From Catalimonadaceae bacterium JC749 (GTDB lineage Bacteria > Bacteroidota > Bacteroidia > Cytophagales > Cyclobacteriaceae), in the NCBI GenBank assembly GCA_021730635.1, contig JAJNNC010000006.1:62001-126000 (forward strand): a stretch of 64,000 nt of DNA. The letters run 5' to 3'. Within the stretch, counting starts at the first letter, position 1; each line of letters opens with the position of its first letter. The translations under genes and the position numbers were made by a program. The notes below the pieces were generated by a model, which ran no database searches, was not told the origin of the DNA, and saw nothing but the letters and a program-made list of their open reading frames with translations. This document shows positions 1 through 9,060 of the stretch, in pieces.

Positions 1-1
1 A

Positions 2-817
2 CTGGCCTATAACCAGTCAGGAGCAAGAAACTATGGCACATTTTATCAGGGTGATTATTATAAGGCCTTACAGATTCTCTGGCTTAAAAAAGAATGGCAA
101 AGTCTTTCCCTTTCTTTTCTGGGAGTCAACCGGGGTATGCAAATGGGAGACACTACCCTTCATTTTACACAAACCCTGGGACCTACCCTTCAATACAGAA
201 AAGGTCGATACACCCTGAAAGGTATCTTTTATTACCAAACAGGAAAAGACCTGACAGATAAACAGGTACAAGCCTATTTCTGGTCAGCTTCTCTGGGTTT
301 TGTGACTTCCCCCCGTTGGTCATGGTGGGTGGGAACCGACGTGCTGTCGGGGACTTCCCTACAGGATTTCTCCAACCCCTCCTATACCAAAAATCATACT
401 TTTGATATACTGTACGGATTCCGCCACCGCCATTTCGGACATATGGATTACTTTTACCTGAATTTCACCCCGCCAGCCGGTTTGCAGGATTGGATGGTCA
501 AAACGAAATACCAACCCCGAAAGAACCTGCAACTGAACGCAGATCTGCACTCCTTTTCCAGCCAGGCGTCTCTGCTGGACGCTGATCGTCCGGATGCAAA
601 AATCAACAGGCATCTGGGGGTGGAAACGGATTTTTACTTTTCTTATACGCCTTACCAGGCTGTGACCTATACCGGTGGTTATTCCCAGATGTTTGCCAGC
701 CCCTCGATGGAATTGGTAAAAGGGAGTGGCAACCGCAAGGCCCTGGCCTGCTGGGTGTGGGTGAGCGTTACCCTGAAGCCTACCTTTTATGCGAGTGACA
801 CAGATTCAGAACCCTGA
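2..817 (+). CDS. Alginate-export-like outer-membrane beta-barrel protein (C-terminal part)
   Basis: The frame is open from the window edge, so the gene starts upstream and only the last 271 residues are visible. Alternating polar and aromatic strands, motifs such as YYQTGKD and FDILYGFRHRHFGHMDYFY, and a C-terminal LNADLHSF segment resemble Bacteroidota members of the alginate-export barrel family. The name reflects homology: in this phylum these barrels are often porin-like proteins of unknown cargo, so alginate should not be assumed. The protein ends in a short polar tail after a KPTFY strand rather than exactly on an aromatic residue. An internal ATG at 137 would give a truncated barrel and is not the start. 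Moderately confident in the family. Confidence 0.6.
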   Translation: MAYNQSGARNYGTFYQGDYYKALQILWLKKEWQSLSLSFLGVNRGMQMGDTTLHFTQTLGPTLQYRKGRYTLKGIFYYQTGKDLTDKQVQAYFWSASLGFVTSPRWSWWVGTDVLSGTSLQDFSNPSYTKNHTFDILYGFRHRHFGHMDYFYLNFTPPAGLQDWMVKTKYQPRKNLQLNADLHSFSSQASLLDADRPDAKINRHLGVETDFYFSYTPYQAVTYTGGYSQMFASPSMELVKGSGNRKALACWVWVSVTLKPTFYASDTDSEP

Positions 818-1012
818 TAAATGATTGCTTATCGATAATCCTTTGATCATGCACACCATGCTATCCAGGAAGGTCACCGGGATTTTTAGAAGAAGGTTTA
901 TTCCGGGAAGAAAACGTCTGACTATTTGCAACAATTAGAAGCTTTATAAGAGGTTTTGTTGTGTCAGGAAAAGTACGAAAACAGGCATCTTCCTGGCTAA
1001 ACAGAAATGCTG

Positions 1013-2605
1013 TTATTCGCTTACTTCATTGAATTTCAATAATAATTTTTCCTCTTCCAGATCCAACATATCCTGGTGCCTCCGGATGACATCTTCATCG
1101 ATGTCCAGTGTTTTATTCCACTCTTTCAGCCATCGCCTTTGCTGGGCCAGCAAGTGCAGGTAAATACGCCGGTAGTCTTGATGGTCGGTTTCAGAAATCG
1201 GATCGGTAACATACTGGGCAATTTCATAGTTGTCTTTGAGTTTTTGCAACCCTTTATTGTTTTCTAACAAGGCAGGATATTCCTTTTCCAGATAGGTTAA
1301 ACTTCTCTCACCCAAATGTTTTCTGATGAGCTTGTCCTGTTCCAGTGGGGTTGTTTTAGCATCAGGATCTTCCAGCCTGAGCCACCGAATGAGCCAGGGA
1401 AGGGTTAATCCCTGCACGATCAGCGTTACCAAAATTACGGTAAAGGTGATAAAAATAATGAGATTTCGTTGGGGAAACGCTGTTCCATCGCTTAGGGTAA
1501 GGGGAATAGACAAGGCGGCTGCCAGGGAAACCACACCCCGCATACCAGACCAGCCTAAAACAAGAGGTCCCCTCCACCCCGGACGACTGTCGGCTGTGGT
1601 AATATACCGGCTGATAAATACCGTAAAAACAGAGGCTCCCAAAGCGCACAATACCCTGAGGACCATTAGCACGCCCGAAATCAGCAAACCATAATAAATA
1701 GCCTGGACCAGATTCACAGCACCTAGTTGCTCAATAATGACGGGTAATTCCAAACCAATCAGAATAAAGACGATACCGATGAGGAGAAAACCGAAAGTAG
1801 TCCACACATTACTGCCCCACAAACGGCTACGGGGATTCAGAAACAGATGGCTTTTCTCCGAAAGGAATAACCCACCGCTGACCACTGACAATACACCGGA
1901 AAAGTGAAACCATTCGGCGGCAATATACATCACATAGGGAGCGGTGAGGGATAAAATAATATCCATGGTAGAGGTAGTCGGTAGCCATTTGTGCATGGCA
2001 AAGTAAATCAACCCTACGACAATACCGATCAGTGAACCCATCACCACCACCAGGACAAAACTCAAAGCAGCCTCATGAAAAACGAACCTACCGGTATCCA
2101 CTGCGATGAGGGCAAACCGGAATACAATCAGACTGGAAGCATCGTTCAACAGACTTTCACCTTCTGCAATAGCTACTATGCGTTTGGGAGCCCTTACATT
2201 TCGCATAATGGTGGTGGCAGAAATGGCATCAGGCGGAGAAATAATGCCCCCCAGTAAAAATCCAAGAGCCAGGGTAAAACCCGGAAGCAGGTAACTGGAT
2301 ACCAGGGCAATGACAAAGGAAGTTACCAGCACAATGAGAAAAGCGAAACTGCTGATCACCCGTCGCCACCGCCAGAATTCTTTCCAGGAAGTTTTCCAGG
2401 CTGCCTCATACAGCAAGGGTGGCAGAAACAGGATAAAGATCAGCTCCGGTTCCAGATCCAGCAAAGGTTCTCCAGAGTACAGGCTCCAGGCCAGGCCACT
2501 GATTACCAGCACAATCGGGTAAGCGATTCTAATTTTTTGCGCCAGCATCACCAGCATCAGAATGATCACTACCAGTAAGATATATTGGGCGAATATTTCC
2601 AGCAT
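1013..2605 (-). CDS. Na+/H+ antiporter, CPA1 (NhaP/NHE-like) family
   Basis: This 530-residue inner-membrane protein has about 12 hydrophobic helices followed by a charged cytoplasmic tail of about 110 residues (from around residue 420). The CPA1 signatures are present: GGIISPPDA around residue 125, corresponding to the ion-binding Asp region, and AEGESLLNDASSLIVF about 30 residues later, matching the family's EGESLxND motif. It should exchange cytoplasmic Na+ (or K+) for H+, supporting pH and salt homeostasis. It converges on the barrel gene to the left and is divergent from the Na+/Pi symporter to the right, with a 330-bp region between. Ion preference cannot be read from the sequence. Confidence 0.85.
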   Translation of the reverse strand: MLEIFAQYILLVVIILMLVMLAQKIRIAYPIVLVISGLAWSLYSGEPLLDLEPELIFILFLPPLLYEAAWKTSWKEFWRWRRVISSFAFLIVLVTSFVIALVSSYLLPGFTLALGFLLGGIISPPDAISATTIMRNVRAPKRIVAIAEGESLLNDASSLIVFRFALIAVDTGRFVFHEAALSFVLVVVMGSLIGIVVGLIYFAMHKWLPTTSTMDIILSLTAPYVMYIAAEWFHFSGVLSVVSGGLFLSEKSHLFLNPRSRLWGSNVWTTFGFLLIGIVFILIGLELPVIIEQLGAVNLVQAIYYGLLISGVLMVLRVLCALGASVFTVFISRYITTADSRPGWRGPLVLGWSGMRGVVSLAAALSIPLTLSDGTAFPQRNLIIFITFTVILVTLIVQGLTLPWLIRWLRLEDPDAKTTPLEQDKLIRKHLGERSLTYLEKEYPALLENNKGLQKLKDNYEIAQYVTDPISETDHQDYRRIYLHLLAQQRRWLKEWNKTLDIDEDVIRRHQDMLDLEEEKLLLKFNEVSE

Positions 2606-2935
2606 GGGTTTCGGAAGTAGTTTGTCAGAATGTTACAGAATTTCTACTGTAATTTTTATAGTCAGGCCCATATTTTCATCAAAAACTGCAGCTTGAACGC
2701 TGGGTGGGGACATATCCGGATCAGCTCGGTTTTCCGAAACCTGTTGACAGCAGGATTCTGGAACAGCATCCTGCCTTTTGCTAAAAGCCTGACCTGTGGC
2801 ATTCTCATTTCTCCCAGGGTATCTTACTGTTAATAGAACTTAACATAAGATTAACAATTCCATAACTCATTCTGAATCAATCTTTTGTTATTAATGCATC
2901 TGACTTTTTTGACAACACAGATCAATACATAAGGT
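2606..2935. other. Divergent intergenic region between antiporter and Na+/Pi symporter
   Basis: No convincing gene is present. The half next to the symporter is AT-rich (about 2830-2930) and must carry its promoter, but no element matches the Bacteroidota -33/-7 consensus well enough to call. A 67-codon frame on the plus strand has no family-like composition and is judged spurious. Confidence 0.5.
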
Positions 2936-3913
2936 ATGGAAAATCAGCCTGATATTAATTTTTTCATGATGGCACTGGAGTTTACGGCAGGTTTAGTAAT
3001 TTTTATTTTCGCCGTAACCCTGCTTTCGGATACCTTAAAAGCCATCGCTGGGGATACCGTGAAGGAAAAGTTAGCGAAATTTACCCGCAATCGTTGGACC
3101 GGGGTGCTCACCGGCACGGTGGCTACCATGGCCGTCGACTCTTCTTCTGTCACCATTATCATAGTGATTGCACTGGTCAATGCCGGACTGCTCACATTCG
3201 TTCAGTCCCTGGCTGTGGTGATGGGCTCCAACATCGGGACCACACTTTCCAGTCAGTTGTATGCTTTTGATATTGATGAATATGCGCCTATTGCAATGTT
3301 TATCGGCTTTCTGGTCCAAACCCTTAGCAAATCTGAAAAGTGGGCCAAGGGAGGCAAAATTCTCTTTGCTTTTGGACTCATCTTTTTCAGCCTGCACCTG
3401 ATGGGTGAAGCCATGCAGCCCCTGGAACAGCATACCGCCTTTAAAAATTATATTCAACAACTGGATAATCCCTGGTTGGGTGTAATGATCGGCGCAGGAG
3501 TTACCGTGCTCATCCAATCCTCTTCTGCCATGATGGGCATTGTCATTGTGATGGCCAGCCAGGGTATTATCCCCCTATCCGTAGGGATATCCGTCATGCT
3601 GGGCGCAGAAATAGGGACCTGCGCCGACACCCTCATCGCCACCATTGGCCGGGAGCGGGAAGCCGTACGGACAGGCCTTTTCCACCTGTTGTTCAACATC
3701 ACCACAGTGGTGCTGGGGGTTGTCTTTATAGACCAACTCATTGCCCTGGCAGATACCATCACACCCAATGCCAGTGTGGAGAGAAAGATTGCCAATGCCC
3801 ATGTACTGTTTAATGTGGGGGGCGTCCTGTTGCTGATAGGATTTGTGGATGGGATGGCCCGGCTGCTATATTTTTTGATACCCCAACGGGAAAGACAGCT
3901 CGAACCGGCATAA
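2936..3913 (+). CDS. Na+/phosphate cotransporter family protein (Na_Pi_cotrans), short form
   Basis: A 325-residue polytopic membrane protein with the inverted two-repeat architecture of the family. Repeat 1 carries VDSSSVTIIIVIALVNAG and GSNIGTTLSSQL; repeat 2 carries LIQSSSAMMGIVIVMASQG and GAEIGTCADTLIA. The paired QSSS-like motifs are the substrate/Na+ site of NptA-type proteins. There is no PhoU-like cytoplasmic tail, so this is the short form. The expected role is Na+-driven phosphate (or another small anion) movement across the inner membrane. It converges with the ATP-grasp gene, with only 13 bp between the stops. Confidence 0.8.
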   Translation: MENQPDINFFMMALEFTAGLVIFIFAVTLLSDTLKAIAGDTVKEKLAKFTRNRWTGVLTGTVATMAVDSSSVTIIIVIALVNAGLLTFVQSLAVVMGSNIGTTLSSQLYAFDIDEYAPIAMFIGFLVQTLSKSEKWAKGGKILFAFGLIFFSLHLMGEAMQPLEQHTAFKNYIQQLDNPWLGVMIGAGVTVLIQSSSAMMGIVIVMASQGIIPLSVGISVMLGAEIGTCADTLIATIGREREAVRTGLFHLLFNITTVVLGVVFIDQLIALADTITPNASVERKIANAHVLFNVGGVLLLIGFVDGMARLLYFLIPQRERQLEPA

Positions 3914-3926
3914 GGCGTATGCCTGT
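3914..3926. terminator. Tiny inverted repeat in a 13-bp convergent gap
   Basis: AGGCGTATGCCT spans the junction between the convergent stop codons of the Na+/Pi gene and the ATP-grasp gene. It is a 4-bp stem with a 4-nt loop and no clear U-tract. It is too weak to be called a terminator with confidence, but it is the only candidate between these genes. Confidence 0.2.
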
Positions 3927-4970
3927 TTACATAACGGCCAGAGCTTTGTTGTCGAGCTGGTCGCCATACAGTTTTTTGTAGTACACTTTCCGCTCAATGG
4001 CTTCAATCACAGGCTCACAGAAATCTATCTTCTCCAGGTTTGACACATCATACAACCCACCGGGACTGAAGACATTGACCTCAACGAGTTTATCGCCTAC
4101 AATGTCTAAGCCCACGAAAAAAACACCATCTTCCATTAATTTGGGTCTTACCCTCTCCACAATGTTCAGCATGGCCTGGTTTACTTTTACACTGACCGCC
4201 TTTCCACCGGCGCTTACATTACTTCTGAAATCATCTTTCCGATTAACTCTCCGGACAGCGGCATATTTCCCCTCTTTCAGGATGGCCTGCCCATTCATCA
4301 CCAGCAGTCGAACATCTCCTTTAGAGGCTTCTGGCAGATATTCCTGCGCAATGATAAATCCGTGCCGGGCAATGGCTTCTACAATCTGGTTGAGGTTATT
4401 TTCCTTGTCATTCAACAAAAACACATCTCTCCCACCAGAGCCTTGTAATGGCTTCAATACAATCTGTTGATTGTTTTCTTCGTAAAACTTTCTGATATCT
4501 TTGGCGTTGCGGGTAATGATGGTGCGGGGCCGCACGCTCTCCGGAAAGTGCTGAAAGTACATTTTGTTCAAGGTATTGAACAGGGTATCCGGGTGATTCA
4601 GCACTATCACTCCCTGGTTGAGCGCAATTTTACCGAAAAAAACGCCAGCTGCCTGTGCCCAGGGCCTCCCTTCAATATCTACAGAAGGATCGTTGCGAAT
4701 CCATAACACATCCAGGTCGTGAGAAGTGATAGCCTTCTTTTTCGCTTTTTGCTCTTCCTGAAGACACTGAAGAAATTCCTCCACCGTCTTGATCCCTTTG
4801 TCAACCGTACAGGCCTGAGCGCCTATATGTCCTTCAGGAAAATACACCAGCTCGTCAACACCCATAAAGTAAACTTCGTGCCCCATCTGCAAAGCTTTAT
4901 AAGCCAGATGGACGGTGGTATAGACTACCTTCTCTGTTTTGACCTGATTGACGACAAATCCGATTTTCAT
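3927..4970 (-). CDS. Glutathione-synthase-like ATP-grasp ligase, copy 2
   Basis: This 347-residue protein has an N-terminal pre-ATP-grasp half (MKIGFVVNQV, then an IRNDPSVD motif as in GshB-like enzymes) and a C-terminal ATP-grasp half. In the latter, IVLKPLQGSGGRDVFLL supplies the phosphate-binding Lys and Gly loop, AQEYLPEASKGDVRLLVMNG follows, and VGLDIVGDKLVEVNVFSPGG carries the Mg2+-binding acidic and Asn residues. ATP-grasp ligases of this type join a carboxylate to an amine through an acyl-phosphate. The substrate is unknown, and no gamma-glutamylcysteine synthetase is nearby, so true glutathione synthesis is doubtful. It is a tandem paralogue of the gene directly upstream (52-bp gap) and the last gene of the DUF1704 operon. 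Confidence 0.8.
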   Translation of the reverse strand: MKIGFVVNQVKTEKVVYTTVHLAYKALQMGHEVYFMGVDELVYFPEGHIGAQACTVDKGIKTVEEFLQCLQEEQKAKKKAITSHDLDVLWIRNDPSVDIEGRPWAQAAGVFFGKIALNQGVIVLNHPDTLFNTLNKMYFQHFPESVRPRTIITRNAKDIRKFYEENNQQIVLKPLQGSGGRDVFLLNDKENNLNQIVEAIARHGFIIAQEYLPEASKGDVRLLVMNGQAILKEGKYAAVRRVNRKDDFRSNVSAGGKAVSVKVNQAMLNIVERVRPKLMEDGVFFVGLDIVGDKLVEVNVFSPGGLYDVSNLEKIDFCEPVIEAIERKVYYKKLYGDQLDNKALAVM

Positions 4971-5022
4971 AGATTAAACGATATAGCTGGTGGCCCCCAA
5001 TCTAAACCTCAACGACTATCAT

Positions 5023-6063
5023 TTACAGCGTAGCCAGGGCTTTGTTGCTGATTTTATCTCCGTATAACTGCTTATAATATACTTTACGCTCAATCGACTC
5101 AATGACAGGTTCAAAAAAACTGATCCCCTGGTGCATGGAAGCCGACAACATGCCCCCTGGGCTAAAAATATTGATTTCCATAAGCTTGTCTCCTACAATG
5201 TCTAAGCCCACACAAAATAAGCCATCGTTGATCAGTTTAGGCCGGATCTTATTGACAATTTCCAGCATGGTATCGTCCACCTCAGCCTTCACGCCTCTTC
5301 CCCCGGCACTCAGGTTGCTACGAAAATCATCTTCTTTGTTGACCCGGCGAAAAGCGGCGTATTTTCCATCCCGTTGGAGGGCCTCTCCATTGACGACAAA
5401 AAGCCTGACATCCCCATCTTTGGCAGCGGGTAAATATTCCTGTGCAATGACATAGCCATGCCGGCTGATGGCTTCTACAATCTGGTTGAGATTCGTCTCC
5501 CTCTCTTTGAGCAAAAAAACATCTTTCCCACCAGAGCCCTGCAAAGGCTTCAGTACGATCTGATGCTCACTCTCTTCAAAGAATTTTTTGATATCATCCA
5601 CATTTCTGGAAATAACCGTGCGGGGCCGGACGCTCTCCGGAAAGTGCTGAAAGTACATTTTATTGAGCGCATCGTTGAGGGCATCTGGATGATTCAATAC
5701 AATCACTCCCTGATTGAGCGCAATCTTGCCAAAAATAACACCAGCATTCTGTGCCCAGGGACGGGTTTCTGTGTCTACGGAAGGGTCATTCCGGATAAAA
5801 AGCACATCCAGCTCATGGGAGGTGATGGGCACCCGCTCTGCTTTGGGTCCCTGCATGCTTTTAAAAAAATTCTCGTAGGTTTTAAATTTTTTGGTAGGTC
5901 GGCGTGCCCACGCTCCCATATGTCCTTCCGGGTAATAGACCAGGTCTCCCACACCCATCAGGTAGGGTTCATGCCCCATCTTATGGGCTGTAAAGGCCAG
6001 TTGAATGGTGGTGTAGGTAGGTATCTCCGTATCTACCTGGTTTACTATAAATCCTATTTTCAT
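5023..6063 (-). CDS. Glutathione-synthase-like ATP-grasp ligase, copy 1
   Basis: This 346-residue paralogue of the next gene is close to colinear with it: MKIGFIVNQV, FIRNDPSVDTETRPWAQNAGVIFGK, HFPESVRPRTVISRN, IVLKPLQGSGGKDVFLL and VGLDIVGDKLMEINIFSPGG are all matched. The ATP-binding Lys/Gly loop and the metal-binding DIVG...EINIFSPGG segment are intact, so both copies should be active. Its ATG overlaps the TGA of the DUF1704 gene as ATGA (6060-6063), a translational-coupling arrangement that argues for joint function. The likely role is an amide/peptide ligase making or extending a small peptide-like product that the neighbouring peptidase acts on; this is inference. Confidence 0.82.
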   Translation of the reverse strand: MKIGFIVNQVDTEIPTYTTIQLAFTAHKMGHEPYLMGVGDLVYYPEGHMGAWARRPTKKFKTYENFFKSMQGPKAERVPITSHELDVLFIRNDPSVDTETRPWAQNAGVIFGKIALNQGVIVLNHPDALNDALNKMYFQHFPESVRPRTVISRNVDDIKKFFEESEHQIVLKPLQGSGGKDVFLLKERETNLNQIVEAISRHGYVIAQEYLPAAKDGDVRLFVVNGEALQRDGKYAAFRRVNKEDDFRSNLSAGGRGVKAEVDDTMLEIVNKIRPKLINDGLFCVGLDIVGDKLMEINIFSPGGMLSASMHQGISFFEPVIESIERKVYYKQLYGDKISNKALATL

Positions 6064-7898
6064 CGTACAACTAATGCTTTTAAATCTACTCCTTTTTTTA
6101 ATTCATTTAATTTTTGCTGGGCGGCTTCGTCAGCCAAATACCGGGGCTGTAAGGCAGGGGGTTTCAAAATGCCCCTTTCTCTGAGCTCCTGGATAATCCC
6201 CACATGCTTGATGGCAATCTTGCCCACCAGCAAAGGCGGCAAGGTGCCCCCTTCTTTCAGATAATCCAACAGTTTGATCAGCCCACGGAGATAAATGACA
6301 TCTTTGGTAAAACCACCTGCCTGATAAATCCGGGTGACAATATCAAAAGCCGTTCTTTTTGTAAAGCCGTATTGCTCATGCAACAGCTGGAAGGTAGTCA
6401 CAAAGGATTCCCCCTGTGTCAGGCTATCCGCCGCCATGACCCGGGCAGCCAGCAATCGCATTCTGAGCGCATCTAACCCACCGCTCAAATATTCTGATAA
6501 CACGGCAATCCCTTCCTGCAATTCATCGTAATCAGCTAAACCGTAACGCAAAAGATGCATGGGTTGTTTTTTTCCGTTGTGGAAGGTCAGAATATGTGTT
6601 CCTACCTCATGCTGTATGAGTGGGGCGACCCTGCTTTTTCTGATATATGAATGCGAGGTCATATACAGCTGTCCTTTGGAAACCATGAGACCCGGCACAT
6701 CAGAACTGATATGAACGTCTGAGAAAAAACTCTCATCCTGCTGTTTGAAATAGTCAAATTCTATCCGGGCTTCGCTGGCAAATTTTAAGGGAGACACTGT
6801 CTTCTCCCGTTCTTTATCCGCAAAAACATTCCCTAATATATATTCCGCCGTATGTACCAGCCGCTGATCGATGGTTTTATACAGACGGATACTGCTGTAC
6901 AAAAAATCGGGGCTGTTGCGCTCCAGCAACATATTCATCTGTTTGTCCAGTTCATTGCGCTTGTCCCGTAACAGAAAAGCCAGGGCAGGATCATGGATTT
7001 TGTCCAGGTCTATTTCAAAAATTTTCTTTTTCATCATCTCCGGATCCACATTCAGGATACGGTAATAGTACACGGGCTTTTTTCTGAATTTACTCCGGCG
7101 AAAGGCTTCCCATGCCTGTTCGGTATTAATGGCAGACACCAGCAACAGAAAATCAAAAGTATGCTCGATCTCCGAAAGCTGTCGATCGGCTTCCCAGAAT
7201 GCCTCGTCTACCGACCGGCGGCCCAGTATATAGTAGTTGCTGATTTTCAGGGTGGTCTGAATCCGTATAAAATCATACAGCGCTTTGCGTAAGACCTCCG
7301 AGAACTGATCTTTAAAGCTACGGAAAAGCACCGGATAGGCAGCGCCACTCTCCCGATGTGAAAATAAAGAAGGAATTTCCAGACCGATGATCTGGCTCCC
7401 GGTTTGCTGAAGTATCTCACTGTCTATCAGCTCCGAGAAGTCGGAACCAGGTTGCGCCTGAGAAGTGACTTTCAGCCGGGCATGGATTTTAGAAAAATCG
7501 GTAAAACCCTCTTTAAGCACCTTTACCGTAGAGGTCAGCTTGTTTTCCGGGAAATGTATGACCACCTGATCTTCATTGTCCTCACTGAGCCATATGTCTA
7601 GCAGCAGCACTGAGCCAAAAGCTTCAGCCATCTTCTCCAGATACACATTCAGAAACTTTCGTATGTCGGCCGGTAATTTTCTTCCCAGCACAATCAGGTA
7701 GGCCGACTCTCCTCTTACCAGACTTCCCACATCCAGGTCGGGCATCACATGCTCATGCCGAAATACAATAAGATAGGGGAGTTTTTTGTCTATTTGCAGG
7801 CGGTTTTCCTCGTCGAAAAAATACACCAGAGGTTCTCCTGCTTCAACTATGTGGATTAGGTTTTTGTAGCGAATTCCTGGTTGTTTAATCAGTTGCAT
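6060..7898 (-). CDS. DUF1704 / QEGLA-motif zinc metallopeptidase-like protein
   Basis: This 612-residue protein without a signal peptide belongs to the family usually annotated 'flavohemoglobin expression-modulating QEGLA motif protein'. Key residues are visible: HEVGTH at about 430-435 (HExxxH zinc site) and DELQEGIAVLSEYLSGG, with Glu about 462 as probable third ligand, a QEGIA variant of the name-giving QEGLA. The same family includes eukaryotic tubulin-tyrosine carboxypeptidases (MATCAP), so a C-terminal peptidase activity on a small peptide or protein tail is plausible. The N-terminal 250 residues show no motif I recognise. It is first in a three-gene operon with the two ATP-grasp ligases, which suggests a ligate-and-trim system. 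The older flavohemoglobin label should carry little weight. Confidence 0.8.
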   Translation of the reverse strand: MQLIKQPGIRYKNLIHIVEAGEPLVYFFDEENRLQIDKKLPYLIVFRHEHVMPDLDVGSLVRGESAYLIVLGRKLPADIRKFLNVYLEKMAEAFGSVLLLDIWLSEDNEDQVVIHFPENKLTSTVKVLKEGFTDFSKIHARLKVTSQAQPGSDFSELIDSEILQQTGSQIIGLEIPSLFSHRESGAAYPVLFRSFKDQFSEVLRKALYDFIRIQTTLKISNYYILGRRSVDEAFWEADRQLSEIEHTFDFLLLVSAINTEQAWEAFRRSKFRKKPVYYYRILNVDPEMMKKKIFEIDLDKIHDPALAFLLRDKRNELDKQMNMLLERNSPDFLYSSIRLYKTIDQRLVHTAEYILGNVFADKEREKTVSPLKFASEARIEFDYFKQQDESFFSDVHISSDVPGLMVSKGQLYMTSHSYIRKSRVAPLIQHEVGTHILTFHNGKKQPMHLLRYGLADYDELQEGIAVLSEYLSGGLDALRMRLLAARVMAADSLTQGESFVTTFQLLHEQYGFTKRTAFDIVTRIYQAGGFTKDVIYLRGLIKLLDYLKEGGTLPPLLVGKIAIKHVGIIQELRERGILKPPALQPRYLADEAAQQKLNELKKGVDLKALVVR

Positions 7899-8039
7899 AC
7901 TCTACTATTAATCCGTCTTCGGTTGGATATGTTTGTAAAAATCAAAAAATGAGTGAATGATCAAGGAATGAACTATAGATTACTTAAAGGTTTGACTCAT
8001 TAGCTCCTCTCCGCCATTCCATTATGCTTCTACATTCTT

Positions 8040-8972
8040 TTATAGTTGCGGTTTAATATCCTGTAGATATTGTATACTCTGCCGGATGCTGGCCAGGGGG
8101 TTCGGAGATTGGTCCTGCTCTACAAAGCACCACTCAACGCTGGTTTTCTCGGCTACTTTCAGTATTTGTGGAATGTCCAGCATGCCATCTCCCAACTCCT
8201 GAAAAGCCTTTTTCTTCACCCTGCCCTCATTGAATTGTACCGGTGTTCCTTTTCTTATATCCTTTAGATGCAAAAGTTTTACCCGGCTGTTCAATCTTTC
8301 CAGGAGGGCTACCGGGTCATTCCCGCCTATACTGGCCCAGAACACATCCAGTTCAAAATGTACCATCTCTTTATCCAAGGCTTCCATTAACACCTCAAAA
8401 GGGACCACCCCATTGATAGGCTTAAACTCAAAAGAATGGTTATGATAGCAAAGGTGAATATCGGCCTGGTTACACTGTTCTCCCATCTTATTTAACCTAT
8501 CGGCATATTGTTGATAATCCTCTATCTGCTGCCTTTCTTCCGGACGCAGATAACCAAAAACCAGGTATTTGATATCATGGTTGACCGCCTCTTCTATCAA
8601 AGATTCTATGGTATAGCCAGCGGCTGGTTTTTGCCCCCCACCCGCCTCTACCAGGTCCCAACGTTCGGTGATAAAAGCACCGGGAAAGAAGGAACTCTGT
8701 ACGATCAGTCCTGCATTTTGTATCTTAGGAAAAAGCGTTGCCAAAGTACGTACATCCCCTACTTCCACCTGGTGATAACCCGCTTCCTTGATGGCTTGCA
8801 ACGTGGCATCTGGATCTTCAGCCATCAACTGACGAACGGTATAGAGTTGCAGCCCTATTTCATCCACATAGATATTGTTGACATTCAGCGGTGAGAAAGG
8901 CCGGGAAAGGAACCAAGGGAGCCCTGCCATGGTGAGCATACTCTGTGCTAAAAACTTTCTTCTGGAAACCAT
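8040..8972 (-). CDS. Exported sugar phosphate isomerase/epimerase-like TIM barrel (Tat signal)
   Basis: This 310-residue xylose-isomerase-like TIM barrel begins MVSRRKFLAQSMLTMAG, a twin-arginine signal with an SRRKFL motif, so it should be exported folded. Metal-site motifs of the family are visible: CYHNHSFEF, HFELDVFWASIGG and KLLHLKDIRKG, with EQD near the end. Members interconvert keto/aldo sugars or epimerise polyols. The substrate is not predictable, and periplasmic members often sit beside carbohydrate-degradation genes. It probably forms an operon with the small membrane protein upstream (88-bp gap). A second, divergent exported member lies at 30931-31911 inside PUL2. Confidence 0.75.
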   Translation of the reverse strand: MVSRRKFLAQSMLTMAGLPWFLSRPFSPLNVNNIYVDEIGLQLYTVRQLMAEDPDATLQAIKEAGYHQVEVGDVRTLATLFPKIQNAGLIVQSSFFPGAFITERWDLVEAGGGQKPAAGYTIESLIEEAVNHDIKYLVFGYLRPEERQQIEDYQQYADRLNKMGEQCNQADIHLCYHNHSFEFKPINGVVPFEVLMEALDKEMVHFELDVFWASIGGNDPVALLERLNSRVKLLHLKDIRKGTPVQFNEGRVKKKAFQELGDGMLDIPQILKVAEKTSVEWCFVEQDQSPNPLASIRQSIQYLQDIKPQL

Positions 8973-9060
8973 CTTTTTTATATTTCTTTACATTCCAACA
9001 TTTCCTAACATAATCTACAGGCAGACCATAAGGTTTTAGGAAAATGATGCCGCACAGCAT

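Noticed and set aside
2630-2833. 67-codon frame between the antiporter and Na+/Pi genes
   Set aside because: No protein-like pattern, and it occupies the region needed for two divergent promoters.
5458-6264. 268-codon plus-strand frame spanning the two-gene junction of the ATP-grasp operon
   Set aside because: It is antisense to the 5' part of one conserved gene and the 3' part of another, with no recognisable domain.
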